Positions 1 to 7,738 of a stretch of DNA of 50,558 bases are shown here, piece by piece (the first letter of the stretch is position 1; each line of letters starts with the position of its first letter). The translations under genes were made by a program, and so were the position numbers. The stretch comes from Alphaproteobacteria bacterium (GTDB taxonomy: Bacteria; Pseudomonadota; Alphaproteobacteria; Rhizobiales; Hyphomicrobiaceae), in assembly GCA_018819265.1 (NCBI GenBank), contig JAHJQI010000127.1, positions 1-50,558 of the forward strand, given 5' to 3'. Below the pieces are notes generated by a model. That model made no database searches and was not told the DNA's origin. It saw only the letters and a list, made by a program, of their open reading frames with translations.

Positions 1-957
1 CGACGGCACAATGGCAAGTCTCTGGCGGCCGATGGCGTCCGTCGTCCAGCGTGGCTCGCCAGCCGTCGCTGGCCCGGCCGTCAGCGCTGGACCATCGATG
101 GCGCCCCAATGCAACCGGCCGGTCGCGATCAGCACCTCCAGCACATAGCGCCCGCTCGCGTTGGGCGGCAGGGCCACGTCGTGGTGGGAAACGAACGCGC
201 GTGAGTGCTGTAGCCAGTAGAGGTCGCGCAGGATCGCGAGATCCTCCGGCTTCATGTAGCGCGCCCGCTGGGATTCGTGGCGCATCACGTTCTCGGGCGA
301 ATAGGGCTTGGGGTCGGTCGGCGGCCCATCCCTGCGCAGGCGCACGCCTACTGCGCGCACGATGGCGTGCTGGGAGAGGACGCCTCGGGCGAGATTACGC
401 GGTGCCAGAACATAGAGCAGGGCGCGCGCATTGCCCGTCGCACGCGCGGCCAACGCGTCGGATGCGGCCGGGCTCGCTGCTTCGAAGGCCTGGCCCATGC
501 GTTCCAGCCACTCAACCACCTCGCTAGACAAAGGCGAGATCGGTGCCGGCGGCTCGATCAGCGCCGGCGGCTGCGGCTGACGCGGCACCTCGGACACCAC
601 GGTTCGAGAAGCGGTGGCCATGCCGGTTTCGCTCGCCGTGCCGGAACGCGCGAGGTGCTCAAGAAGGGCGGCTGCCACATGCTTGCAGTTGTGGCCCATC
701 GGGCAGGTGCAATAGCCGACGACACGCAACCTGCCGGCGCGCGGTGAAATCGAGATCGTCTGCTGATAGGGCGCCCGTGGCCCATACCCGCGTCGCTCGC
801 TTGCCACGCTGGCCGATATCCGCGTGCCGTCCCCCGACACAACGAGCGAACGCACCGCGCCACTCGCCAACACGCGCTGCCCTTTGGCAACCGTATCGCG
901 GCCAGTTTCGCGCACCAGCACGTCCTCGCTCAGCGCCTCGCCCCCAAACTTCTCCAT
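1..957 (-). CDS. SWIM zinc-finger SNF2-family helicase, N-terminal part (runs off the window)
   Basis: The minus-strand frame stays open from an ATG at 957 to base 1, giving 319 codons with no stop, so the C-terminal part lies outside the window. Residues 83-93 form a clear SWIM zinc finger (Cys83-x-Cys85-x5-Cys91-x-His93, in GYCTCPMGHNCKHVAA). This finger followed by a long linker is the usual N-terminus of bacterial Swi2/Snf2-type DEAD/DEAH helicases; the ATPase motifs would lie beyond the edge, so the helicase label is inferred from family architecture. Such proteins are thought to remodel protein-DNA complexes. The start is uncertain because the frame extends further upstream; ATG 957 fits the family N-terminus and has only a weak G-rich stretch ahead of it. 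Confidence 0.8.
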   Translation of the reverse strand, partial: MEKFGGEALSEDVLVRETGRDTVAKGQRVLASGAVRSLVVSGDGTRISASVASERRGYGPRAPYQQTISISPRAGRLRVVGYCTCPMGHNCKHVAAALLEHLARSGTASETGMATASRTVVSEVPRQPQPPALIEPPAPISPLSSEVVEWLERMGQAFEAASPAASDALAARATGNARALLYVLAPRNLARGVLSQHAIVRAVGVRLRRDGPPTDPKPYSPENVMRHESQRARYMKPEDLAILRDLYWLQHSRAFVSHHDVALPPNASGRYVLEVLIATGRLHWGAIDGPALTAGPATAGEPRWTTDAIGRQRLAIVPS

Positions 958-1896
958 CGGCGCCCCCGCCCGTTTAGATGGCTCACGGACCTCTGCGATC
1001 GAGCCTCGGCCAACTCATTCCGGCACCAGCCTACGCGACAGCCGCCACCCGCGTCGCGCCCGCGACGGTCAAGAGTTGTTGAGAACATTGGTGCACCGTG
1101 GCGGGCGATGCGCCTCGGCCACGCTGGGTCGCCGAGGGCGATGGCCGCGCGGACGGATTGCGCCATGTCATCCGGCACCAGCGGCCCTCTGATCTGACAA
1201 GCCTAAGGATGCTGATAACAAACGGTTTTTCTGGCCGCCCCAGTCGCCGTCTCACCACTTTCCAGTGGACTTCTCAGCTCGTTGGAGCGGTACTGTCTGC
1301 GTGACGCGCGGCCAAGATGGGCAGCGGCTTCCGCCTCGGACATTCAATTCCGGGGCAACAGCCACCTCCAGGCGCCATCGAGGCTGCCCAAATCATTCAA
1401 TTTGTTGGCAGTCGCGTGAAGCGCGCTTAGGCTGAAATACTTTTCCAATAGGAGTGCATCCATTCCCTGTGTAGCAGGCCTCGCCCTAGGTTATTTGTCA
1501 CCCAAGTTGAATCAAGGCGAGAAATTTTGCTTGCCGAGAAATTCACTTGAGAAACGAAATATTTACGGTGGTCCAAATTCCATTTCTGGAATGAAATGTT
1601 CCTTCTGCCCGCGTTAGAGCGTACTGGTGAAGCCTGCTGTAATGCCAAACTGAGACCCCGAAATGCCCCTTACGTCGCCGGTCGCAAATCGAGCGCATCC
1701 GACCTACTGCAACCTCCCAACAAACGAGGGGATTCTGTATATTGAAGTAGGCGTGCAACACGTAATGCTCTGTGTCATTCGTCGCCCTTATCGCAATCAA
1801 AATTATGGAACTAGCCCCCGGCACGATTGACTGCTAGGGCCACCCTCCGAAGTCTTCAGAAAGTCCATTGAAAAACAATAACTTAGCCAAGAATAA
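958..1896. other. Gene-poor, partly AT-rich intergenic stretch beside tRNA-Ser
   Basis: About 940 bases without a convincing gene. From about 1,430 to 1,890 the sequence is visibly richer in A and T than anything around it. Two short minus-strand reading frames (1427-1648 and 1543-1824) overlap each other in different frames, match no family I know, and are probably not genes. The stretch lies directly beyond the 3' end of the tRNA-Ser gene, a common integration point for islands, so it may be a decayed insertion remnant. No integrase or second attachment site is visible. Confidence 0.5.
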
Positions 1897-1989
1897 TGGC
1901 GGAGACGGAGGGATTCGAACCCTCGATACGCCTTGACAGCGTATGACGATTTAGCAAACCGTTGCCTTCAGCCACTCGGCCACGTCTCC
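1897..1989 (-). tRNA. tRNA-Ser (anticodon GCT)
   Basis: The minus strand folds into a class II tRNA. The acceptor stem is GGAGACG/CGTCTCC. The anticodon loop is TTGCTAA with anticodon GCT at 1955-1953, reading AGC/AGU serine codons. A long variable arm (ATACGC/GCGTAT) is typical of serine tRNAs. The T arm is GAGGG-TTCGAAT-CCCTC, the discriminator base is G, and the 3' CCA is encoded at 1899-1897. A strong sigma70-like promoter lies just upstream. Confidence 0.97.
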
Positions 1990-2000
1990 TTGAGCGCCCT

Positions 2001-2029
2001 TTTCTAGTGATCCGACAGGCCGATTGCAA
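2001..2029 (-). promoter_or_regulatory. Putative promoter of tRNA-Ser
   Basis: On the minus strand TTGCAA (2029-2024) and TAGAAA (2006-2001) are separated by exactly 17 bases. The expected start point near 1994-1996 lies a few bases before the mature tRNA 5' end at 1989. Confidence 0.65.
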
Positions 2030-2321
2030 GCCATGCCGCAGGCCTTCCGCCAGGAACGCGTGGGTAAAGCCATGACATGGCGCGAAAATATCGCCGCACG
2101 CGCCCGCGCAGTCGCCAACGGCACCAGAAGATGCCAGAATTCCCGCCAATATGTGTTCAGCCGGGTTTGCAACCCACCTTTCAGCAGATCGGCGCCGCAG
2201 CGCCGAACCCAGGAGCGCGCGCCGGACGCCAAATTCACAACACCGGACGTTGTGCGATAAATCGATCGGCGCCGGTTGCGAAAAGGCAATTCGCCGGCAA
2301 CCCTAAGGAGTGGCAACCGCC

Positions 2322-2945
2322 ATGACAGCCCGCTCAACCCGCCTCGTTCTTTTGGCGACACCGATCCTTGCCGCCATGATGGCGCCCGCAGCCGCCCAGC
2401 AGGCCTGCGTTCGCTGCGACAATCCGTTTGCCATCTACCGCTGTCAGGTCGGCGATCCCGGCCTGCCCGCCAACGCTTCGATCGCACTCATCTGCATCAC
2501 CGAACTGGCCAAGCGCAATGCGCATGCGACCTGCGCCGTCAGCCGCGCCACAGAGTCGGTGTGCAGCGGCGAACTGGTTGTTGTCACGCCTGCGCCCGAT
2601 GCGCCAATACCTCAGGCGCCGCCACCGGGAATCGTTGCAGCTTCACCCGCGCTCGATCCAGTCCAACCCGGCGCCGAGGGAGCAGGCAAGGACGAATTGC
2701 CGCGCACCGATCAGGACGAGCAGGCCGACGACATTCCGCCGGCAACAAACACGCCGCCTGAAACGGTCGAGGAACTTGCCAAGCAGACCGCCGCTGCCTC
2801 GAAGAAGGGCCTCAACCAGGCCGGCGGCGCCGTCGTCGACGCTGCGAAGCAGACCGGACAAACGATTGAAAAAACTGGCGACGCGATCGGCAGCGCGGCC
2901 AAGAAAACGTGGCGCTGCATCAGTTCGCTGTTTGGCAATTGCTGA
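2322..2945 (+). CDS. Secreted hypothetical protein, Cys-containing, Pro/Ala-rich
   Basis: A 207-residue protein I do not recognise as a named family. The ATG at 2322 follows AAGGAG (2305-2310) at good spacing; an in-frame GTG at 2310 overlaps that site and is less likely. A signal peptide (TRLVLLATPILAAMMA, cleavage near AAAQQ) is followed by a Cys-containing N-terminal region (ACVRC, YRCQ, ICITE, TCAVS, VCSG), then a Pro/Ala-rich linker, and a C-terminal Lys/Ala/Thr-rich helical stretch (AKQTGQTIEKTGDAI) ending in CISSLFGNC. The even Cys spacing suggests disulfides in the periplasm. It stands alone, with no operon partner. Confidence 0.75.
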   Translation: MTARSTRLVLLATPILAAMMAPAAAQQACVRCDNPFAIYRCQVGDPGLPANASIALICITELAKRNAHATCAVSRATESVCSGELVVVTPAPDAPIPQAPPPGIVAASPALDPVQPGAEGAGKDELPRTDQDEQADDIPPATNTPPETVEELAKQTAAASKKGLNQAGGAVVDAAKQTGQTIEKTGDAIGSAAKKTWRCISSLFGNC

Positions 2946-2990
2946 ACGAATATCGCATGCGCGCCTATGAACGTGGGTGACCGGCGACTG

Positions 2991-3008
2991 ATCTGCACGC
3001 CTGCAGAT
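2991..3008. other. Perfect stem-loop downstream of the secreted-protein gene
   Basis: ATCTGCA-CGCC-TGCAGAT is a 7-bp perfect inverted repeat 46 bases after the stop at 2945. There is no U-tract, so it may be an RNA-stabilising hairpin or a weak terminator. Confidence 0.35.
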
Positions 3009-3159
3009 TCAATTCGAACGCTACTCTGCAACATTCAGGCAGAGTTCATCTGCCACAGTTTAAACCCTTGTGTGTCGACTGCGAGGCAGTACAGCTTCAT
3101 CCGACCGTACGCGTCGGTGTCGACCGGGTTTCGGCCCGCAAGCAAAGAAGGGGGTTCGC

Positions 3160-3402
3160 GTGATCGTCCGCATCGTTTCGATAATTGCGCTCTGCGTCAC
3201 CCTTGCCGCCTGCGCCCAGTCACCGATCCTGTCGTCGCCCGGTTTCGGCACCGCCAGCCTGCAGGCCGTTCCAACGCTCTCCGCGACCGACATGAGCAAT
3301 CTCGGCCATCAGACGCTTGCCGGCAAAGTCCTGACAGCAATCGCGCTTGAGCGCGTGACCGGCCTGAAACCGGATCCCTCGCGCTTTTCCGACGCCGAGT
3401 AG
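3160..3402 (+). CDS. Small putative lipoprotein
   Basis: An 80-residue protein beginning at GTG 3160, preceded by AAGAAGGGGG. The N-terminus VIVRIVSIIALCVTLAAC is a short lipoprotein signal with lipobox L-A-A-C, so Cys18 should be lipidated after cleavage and the protein anchored in an envelope membrane. The remaining ~60 residues have no domain I recognise. The gene ends 27 bases from the end of the convergent glycosyltransferase gene. Upstream in-frame codons lack a ribosome site and would bury the signal peptide. Confidence 0.7.
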   Translation: MIVRIVSIIALCVTLAACAQSPILSSPGFGTASLQAVPTLSATDMSNLGHQTLAGKVLTAIALERVTGLKPDPSRFSDAE

Positions 3403-3429
3403 AAGTTTCCGCCTTCGACCGAACGCCGT

Positions 3430-5058
3430 TCAAAGACCGAGCCGGCGCGCCCGCCCGGTGTTGACGATGCGCTTGGTGACGCCCTTTTCGACGACCAGCA
3501 GATACCATTGGCTGTGCCGGTAACCGGTCTCCCGCCAAAGCGAGCGCCAGGGCACCGAAATGAGTTCGCCGTCGCCGGCTTCGATGCCCTTGGGCAGCAG
3601 GAAGCGCAAATGCCGCTGTGCGGCTTGCGGGGCCATCGCCCCGTCCCACAGATAGGCGACGCGACCCCGCGTCCAGTCCGCGCCCTCGGGCGTGAAATTC
3701 GGATAGAGCCGGGTCACCACCGCACTATTCGGAAAAAGCGGTCGCAGGTTCCCGGAAAGCTCGTTGTCGAGGCTGACAATCGTGCTGCCGTCCTCGACGC
3801 CGCGCGCGCGCATTGCATCGGCGAGCTTGGCGTAGGGGATGCCCCAGCGGCACGTCTGGCAGGCGGGCTCCATGACGTAGAGATTGGCCATCCTGGCAAC
3901 GAAGGCGACAAGTGCTATCGCCAGCGCCAGGCGTGTAAAGCGCTGCACATGCAGCCGCTGATAGCCCGAACGCCGCGCAACGCCGAAAAGCCAGATGACG
4001 CTGGCAAGATAAAGCGGCATCAGCACATGCACGGCAAGCCCGCTCACTTCGAATACCAGCGCCCCGAAGAGCGACGCGAGAAAGGCGAGCCCTGTGGCAT
4101 GGAGAATGAGGCGCTCGTAGTCGGCAGGTCCGTCAGCCGAAGGCCAAGTCGTGAGATCGGCCCAGGCTGTCTTCAGCCAGCCCGGAAACACGATTGGAAG
4201 AATGAACAGCAGCGGCGACAGGTACGCCACCGGTCCGCGAACCGCATCCCAGAGACCTTCCGCATTGAAACTCCACCCGTCACTCCAAAGTCCGCTCAAA
4301 AAGGTCAGGCGGCGCGGCTCTTCCAACAGCCACGTCAGGTAGGGCGAGGCGATCACCAGAGCTGCAAGTACAGCCAATGCCAGCGGCGGACCAAGCAGCG
4401 CCGACCGCAAGGCCGGTTGCAGCATCGCGGCCATCAGGAACGTCAAGAGAAAGACGGTGTAGGCAGGTTCGCTCAAAAACCCCAGCCCCATTGCAATCGC
4501 CAGCCCTGCGTAGTCGGCAGTGCGCCGCTCTTGCAGGATGCGCAACAGGAGCCACGTTGTCGCCAGCACCGCGACCATCGCGCCCACTTCATGCGTGAAG
4601 CCTTCGTGATACCGCCAGCTGATCGAATAGATCAGCGCCAGCGATTCGACGCTCAGAAGCGCGAACAGCCGGTCATCCAGCACCCGCCGGGCCGCCAGAT
4701 AAAGAAACCCGGCCGAAGCCACCAGGGCCGCGTACTTGATGAAGAGGAAATTCTCGAACCGCGGCCCCGTGACCTGCTGCACCGCCCACAGGACCCAGTC
4801 GTAAAGCGGAGGTTGCCGCGCAAACGCATCGTAGCCGGCAAGCAGATCCTGCGTCAGAACGATATCGACGACGTCGTCCTCACCGAGGACATCAGAAGCA
4901 AGCAGGCGGAAGCCCGCATGCAGCAAAGCGTAAAGCGTCACGACGGCGAGCACGAACCCCAAGCCGCGCCGGGATTCCTCCTCGCCGCGCGCTTCACTGC
5001 CCGCTTCGATCCTCGCCTCCGTCATCGAGCCCGCCCCCTTTGCGGACACCCCCGTCAT
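3430..5058 (-). CDS. GT-C fold membrane glycosyltransferase (ArnT/PMT_2-like)
   Basis: A 542-residue polytopic membrane protein. After a charged cytoplasmic N-terminus there is a first transmembrane helix (LGFVLAVVTLYALLHAGF), then an acidic motif (GEDDVVDIVLTQDLLAGYD) followed by QPPLYDWVLW. The early Glu/Asp pair and the QPPLY motif are hallmarks of polyprenyl-phosphate-sugar-dependent transferases. Around ten hydrophobic segments follow, then a soluble C-terminal domain from about residue 400. The acceptor is unknown; cell-envelope glycan or lipid modification is inferred. It lies 14 bases behind the quinone oxidoreductase gene and is probably co-transcribed. The start could instead be the ATG at 5025. 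Confidence 0.8.
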   Translation of the reverse strand: MTGVSAKGAGSMTEARIEAGSEARGEEESRRGLGFVLAVVTLYALLHAGFRLLASDVLGEDDVVDIVLTQDLLAGYDAFARQPPLYDWVLWAVQQVTGPRFENFLFIKYAALVASAGFLYLAARRVLDDRLFALLSVESLALIYSISWRYHEGFTHEVGAMVAVLATTWLLLRILQERRTADYAGLAIAMGLGFLSEPAYTVFLLTFLMAAMLQPALRSALLGPPLALAVLAALVIASPYLTWLLEEPRRLTFLSGLWSDGWSFNAEGLWDAVRGPVAYLSPLLFILPIVFPGWLKTAWADLTTWPSADGPADYERLILHATGLAFLASLFGALVFEVSGLAVHVLMPLYLASVIWLFGVARRSGYQRLHVQRFTRLALAIALVAFVARMANLYVMEPACQTCRWGIPYAKLADAMRARGVEDGSTIVSLDNELSGNLRPLFPNSAVVTRLYPNFTPEGADWTRGRVAYLWDGAMAPQAAQRHLRFLLPKGIEAGDGELISVPWRSLWRETGYRHSQWYLLVVEKGVTKRIVNTGRARRLGL

Positions 5059-5072
5059 CGCGGTTCAACGGC

Positions 5073-6056
5073 CTACGGCAGCAGCACTGTCGAACCGGTC
5101 GTCTTGCGCGCCTCGAGATCGCGGTGTGCCTGAGCCGCCTCTTGCAACGGATAGGTTTGGTTGACGGCGATTCTGACGACGCCGCTCTGCACGAGACCGA
5201 ACAGATCCTCGGCGCTCGCCACCAGATCCTCGCGGCTTGCGGTATAGGTGAACAGCGTCGGCCGCGTCGCAAACAGCGAGCCCTTCTTCGACAGGAGCCC
5301 GATATCGAAGTTCGGGATCGGCCCCGAGGCGGCGCCGAACGACACCCACAGCCCGAGCGGCCTGATGCAGTCGAGAGACGCTGGAAACGTATCCTTGCCG
5401 ATCGCGTCATAGACGACATCGACACCCTTGCCATTGGTCAATTCCTTGACGCGCGCCACGAAATCCTCGCTGCGGTAGTTGATGGTATGGGTACAGCCGT
5501 TGGCCTTGGCGAGTTCAGCTTTCTCGTCCGAGCCGACCGTCCCGATCACCGTCGCCCCGAGGTGCTTCGCCCACTGGCACGCGATCAGCCCGACGCCGCC
5601 GGCTGCCGCGTGGAACAGCAGCGTCGTCTCCGGCCCGACCCGGTAGGTGACGTTGAGGAGATAGCGCACCGTCATGCCCTGCAGCATCATCGCGGCCGCC
5701 GTCTGCGGCGCGATCGCGTCGGGAACCTTGACGACGCGCTCGGCGGGAATGAGCCGCTCTTGCGCGTAGGAACCGATCGGATTGGCATAGGCGACCTTGT
5801 CGCCGACCGCGAATTCGCCGACGCCTTCCCCGACCGCCACGACTTCGCCGCAGGCTTCCATGCCGATCACGGCCGGAAGATCGCCGACCGGATAGGCGCC
5901 GGTGCGATGATAGGTATCGATGTAGTTCAGCCCGATGGCAAGATGACGCAGATGCAGCTGACCGGGCCCGGGAGCGCCGATCTCGACCTCATCCCACTGC
6001 ATGACTTCGGGGCCGCCATAGCCATGAATTCTGATTGCATGCACCAAAGTGGCCAT
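5073..6056 (-). CDS. NAD(P)H:quinone oxidoreductase, zeta-crystallin-like MDR
   Basis: A 327-residue medium-chain reductase without the structural-zinc cysteine cluster, as in QOR/zeta-crystallin enzymes. The N-terminus HAIRIHGYGGPEVMQW leads into a GroES-like domain (NYIDTYHRTGAYP is the family signature), and the Rossmann nucleotide site is AAAGGVGLIACQWAKHLGA near residue 150. Expected reaction: NAD(P)H-dependent reduction of quinones in the cytosol. ATG 6056 gives the family's usual length; AGGAG directly abuts this ATG, so TTG or GTG codons just downstream are alternatives. Upstream in-frame codons would add ~23 atypical residues. The downstream glycosyltransferase gene begins 14 bases after the stop. 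Confidence 0.9.
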   Translation of the reverse strand: MATLVHAIRIHGYGGPEVMQWDEVEIGAPGPGQLHLRHLAIGLNYIDTYHRTGAYPVGDLPAVIGMEACGEVVAVGEGVGEFAVGDKVAYANPIGSYAQERLIPAERVVKVPDAIAPQTAAAMMLQGMTVRYLLNVTYRVGPETTLLFHAAAGGVGLIACQWAKHLGATVIGTVGSDEKAELAKANGCTHTINYRSEDFVARVKELTNGKGVDVVYDAIGKDTFPASLDCIRPLGLWVSFGAASGPIPNFDIGLLSKKGSLFATRPTLFTYTASREDLVASAEDLFGLVQSGVVRIAVNQTYPLQEAAQAHRDLEARKTTGSTVLLP

Positions 6057-6212
6057 CTCCTGTTTTTGCGGGTCGAAGACCCGTTCGTCCTGAAATTGAT
6101 CAACAGCCGCCGGCGGCGCTAACACGAACCTGCCTTGACCCTGCCACTGCCGCCTTCTATGGGCTCAGCCGGAAGAGAACAAGCTCCTTTACCGGAGACG
6201 AGCGGGAGAGTC

Positions 6213-6656
6213 ATGCCTACAGCCCTTCGCCCGGCCATCATAGGCGCTTGTGCGGCAACTTTGCTTGCCGGTTGTGCCCTGAGCACGGCCACAGTGAGTT
6301 CGCCGCTCGCGGGCCTCAGTTGCGTCGACGACACCCCCGATTGCATTAAGAAGCGCCAGGCGACGCTCAGCTATATGACCAACGACCCGACCCGCGCCTG
6401 GGTACGTCAGACGCCATCGGCACACGCCTATGCTTCCGGCGTCCGCCTCTTCGCCTTCAAGAAGAAAAAAGCCGAACTCACTTGCGATGAACTGAAAATC
6501 GGCAGCAACGAAGCCGCGAACGCTGCAAAAATCCTGCGCGGGCCGGACGCCAATTCGCTGACCCCGGCGCAGGTATCACGTGGAACGTTGCTCGCCGCCG
6601 AAGTTTCCCGCGAACTGCGCCGCGAATTGTCGGGCCGCTGCAAGAACAAGGCGTAA
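6213..6656 (+). CDS. Putative lipoprotein of unknown function
   Basis: A 147-residue protein with a lipoprotein signal: PTALRPAIIGACAATLLAGC gives lipobox L-A-G-C with Cys21 the likely lipidated residue. ATG 6213 is preceded by GGGAG at good spacing; an upstream in-frame ATG (6135) would put a long unrelated tail before the signal and is less likely. The mature part has three further cysteines (SCVDDTPDC, LTCDEL) and a basic stretch (FKKKKAEL). I know no named family. It is convergent with the YccU-type gene. Confidence 0.75.
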   Translation: MPTALRPAIIGACAATLLAGCALSTATVSSPLAGLSCVDDTPDCIKKRQATLSYMTNDPTRAWVRQTPSAHAYASGVRLFAFKKKKAELTCDELKIGSNEAANAAKILRGPDANSLTPAQVSRGTLLAAEVSRELRRELSGRCKNKA

Positions 6657-6690
6657 GCCAAAAGAGCGCCAGCAATCCTATAGAATGGAG

Positions 6691-6729
6691 CCGGTCCAGC
6701 GACCGCAAGAACCCCAAATTGGGGACCGG
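6691..6729. terminator. Nested inverted repeat, possible bidirectional terminator
   Basis: CCGGTCC (6691-6697) pairs with GGACCGG (6723-6729), and inside lies CCCCAA-A-TTGGGG. It sits in the 78 bases between two convergent genes. There is no strong U-tract, so the terminator role is inferred from position. Confidence 0.45.
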
Positions 6730-6734
6730 AAAAC

Positions 6735-7292
6735 TCAGCCTTCGAGTGGCTTCTTGCGGCTCTGCGGCAGCACGCGCGACTGCACGCCGTACGCGGAAAC
6801 CTTCGGCATCCGGCTAGAGACCGTTCGCATGTTGACGCCCATCCATCCGATCTCGCCGGAGAGCCGGCCATATTCGATCTTCGGACAGCGGTTCATGACG
6901 ACACTCAGCCCGACCGCTTCGGCTTCAGCCGCAGCTTCATCGTTGCGCACCCCAAGTTGCATCCACACAACCTTGATCCCGAGCTTGTCCTTCAGAGAAA
7001 TCGCCTCGCGCGTGATTGCCAGCGCCGCTTGCGAATTGCGGAAAATGTCAACGACGTCGACGGGCGCCGGCACGTCCGCCAGGGTCGCATAGACCGTGCG
7101 GCCGAGAAGCATTTTGCCGGCCTGTCCGGGGTTGACTGGATGCACCTCGTAACCCTTGGCCAAAAGATACTTCATCGCGAAGTAACTTGGCCGGCTGACG
7201 TTCGTGGAAGCGCCGACAAACGCAAACACGCGCGCCTCGTTCAGCACGTCGGCGATGTCGTCGTCGGGATAGGATTGGTGAGAATTGTTCAT
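6735..7292 (-). CDS. CoA-binding domain protein, YccU family
   Basis: A 185-residue cytosolic protein with a single CoA-binding Rossmann domain. The glycine motif is FAFVGASTNVSRPSYFAM near residues 22-39, followed by GYEVHPVNPG, then the family pattern VDVVDIFRNSQAA and IKVVWMQLGVRNDEAAAEA, and MNRCPKIEYGRL. It corresponds to the CoA-binding domain of succinyl-CoA synthetase alpha but lacks the catalytic parts. The biological role is not established. Its ATG overlaps the stop of the upstream VOC reading frame (ATGA at 7292-7289), so the genes are translationally coupled and form one operon with the crotonase. Confidence 0.9.
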   Translation of the reverse strand: MNNSHQSYPDDDIADVLNEARVFAFVGASTNVSRPSYFAMKYLLAKGYEVHPVNPGQAGKMLLGRTVYATLADVPAPVDVVDIFRNSQAALAITREAISLKDKLGIKVVWMQLGVRNDEAAAEAEAVGLSVVMNRCPKIEYGRLSGEIGWMGVNMRTVSSRMPKVSAYGVQSRVLPQSRKKPLEG

Positions 7293-7737
7293 GCTTGCGG
7301 AGGAAGGGTCATTTGCCCATTTTCATTAAGAACCATCAGCCGATTGTACGCGATCTCGCAGAGATGACCATCCGGATCGGCAAGGTATCCCGAATAGCCG
7401 CCCCACAACACGTCCCGCGCCGCCTGCACGATTCGCCCATCGCGGTCTGCGCAAACACAATCGCGTCGTCGACTTCGGATTTCGAAGCAAGGCTGATCGC
7501 CAGGCTCACCCCGTGAAACCTCGAACCGTCTTCACTGACCCCACCGTCGGTGATACCGGCGTCATCGGCAAGCGCCTCCCGGCCGTAGAGCCCGGGAACT
7601 GTCCCGTTCATGTCGAAAAACGCAACCTTGCTGCTCTCGAAGCCGGAAGCCGCAAACCCCAGACGCTCGTAGAATGCGCGAGACTGCGCCACGTCCGCGA
7701 CGCCCGGCGTCACCAGATTGATCCGCGCCGGCAGCAC
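7289..7737 (-). pseudogene. VOC (glyoxalase/bleomycin-resistance) family gene with a frameshift
   Basis: A GTG at 7737, one base past the crotonase stop, opens a VOC-fold protein (PARINLVTPGVADVAQSRAF, FFDMNGTVPGLYGREAL, GVSLAISLASKSEVDDA). After about residue 98 the frame is wrong. The next frame carries the expected C-terminus (DGRIVQAARDVLWGGYSGY, then LADPDGHLCEIAYNRL) and ends at TGA 7291-7289, overlapping the next gene's ATG. The 449-base span is one short of a multiple of three, so a single base is missing near 7440-7456. Intact, it would encode about 149 residues. Without the correction translation runs on to a stop at 7336, with a scrambled tail. The cause is either real inactivation or a sequencing error. 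Confidence 0.85.
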
Positions 7738-7738
7738 G

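Noticed and set aside
1543..1824. A 93-codon minus-strand frame in the AT-rich stretch
   Set aside because: No ribosome site, no family, and it overlaps another frame of similar length on the same strand.
3508..5133. A 541-codon plus-strand open frame
   Set aside because: It is antisense to the glycosyltransferase; its translation is Arg/Gln/His-rich with no recognisable domain, as expected in high-GC DNA.
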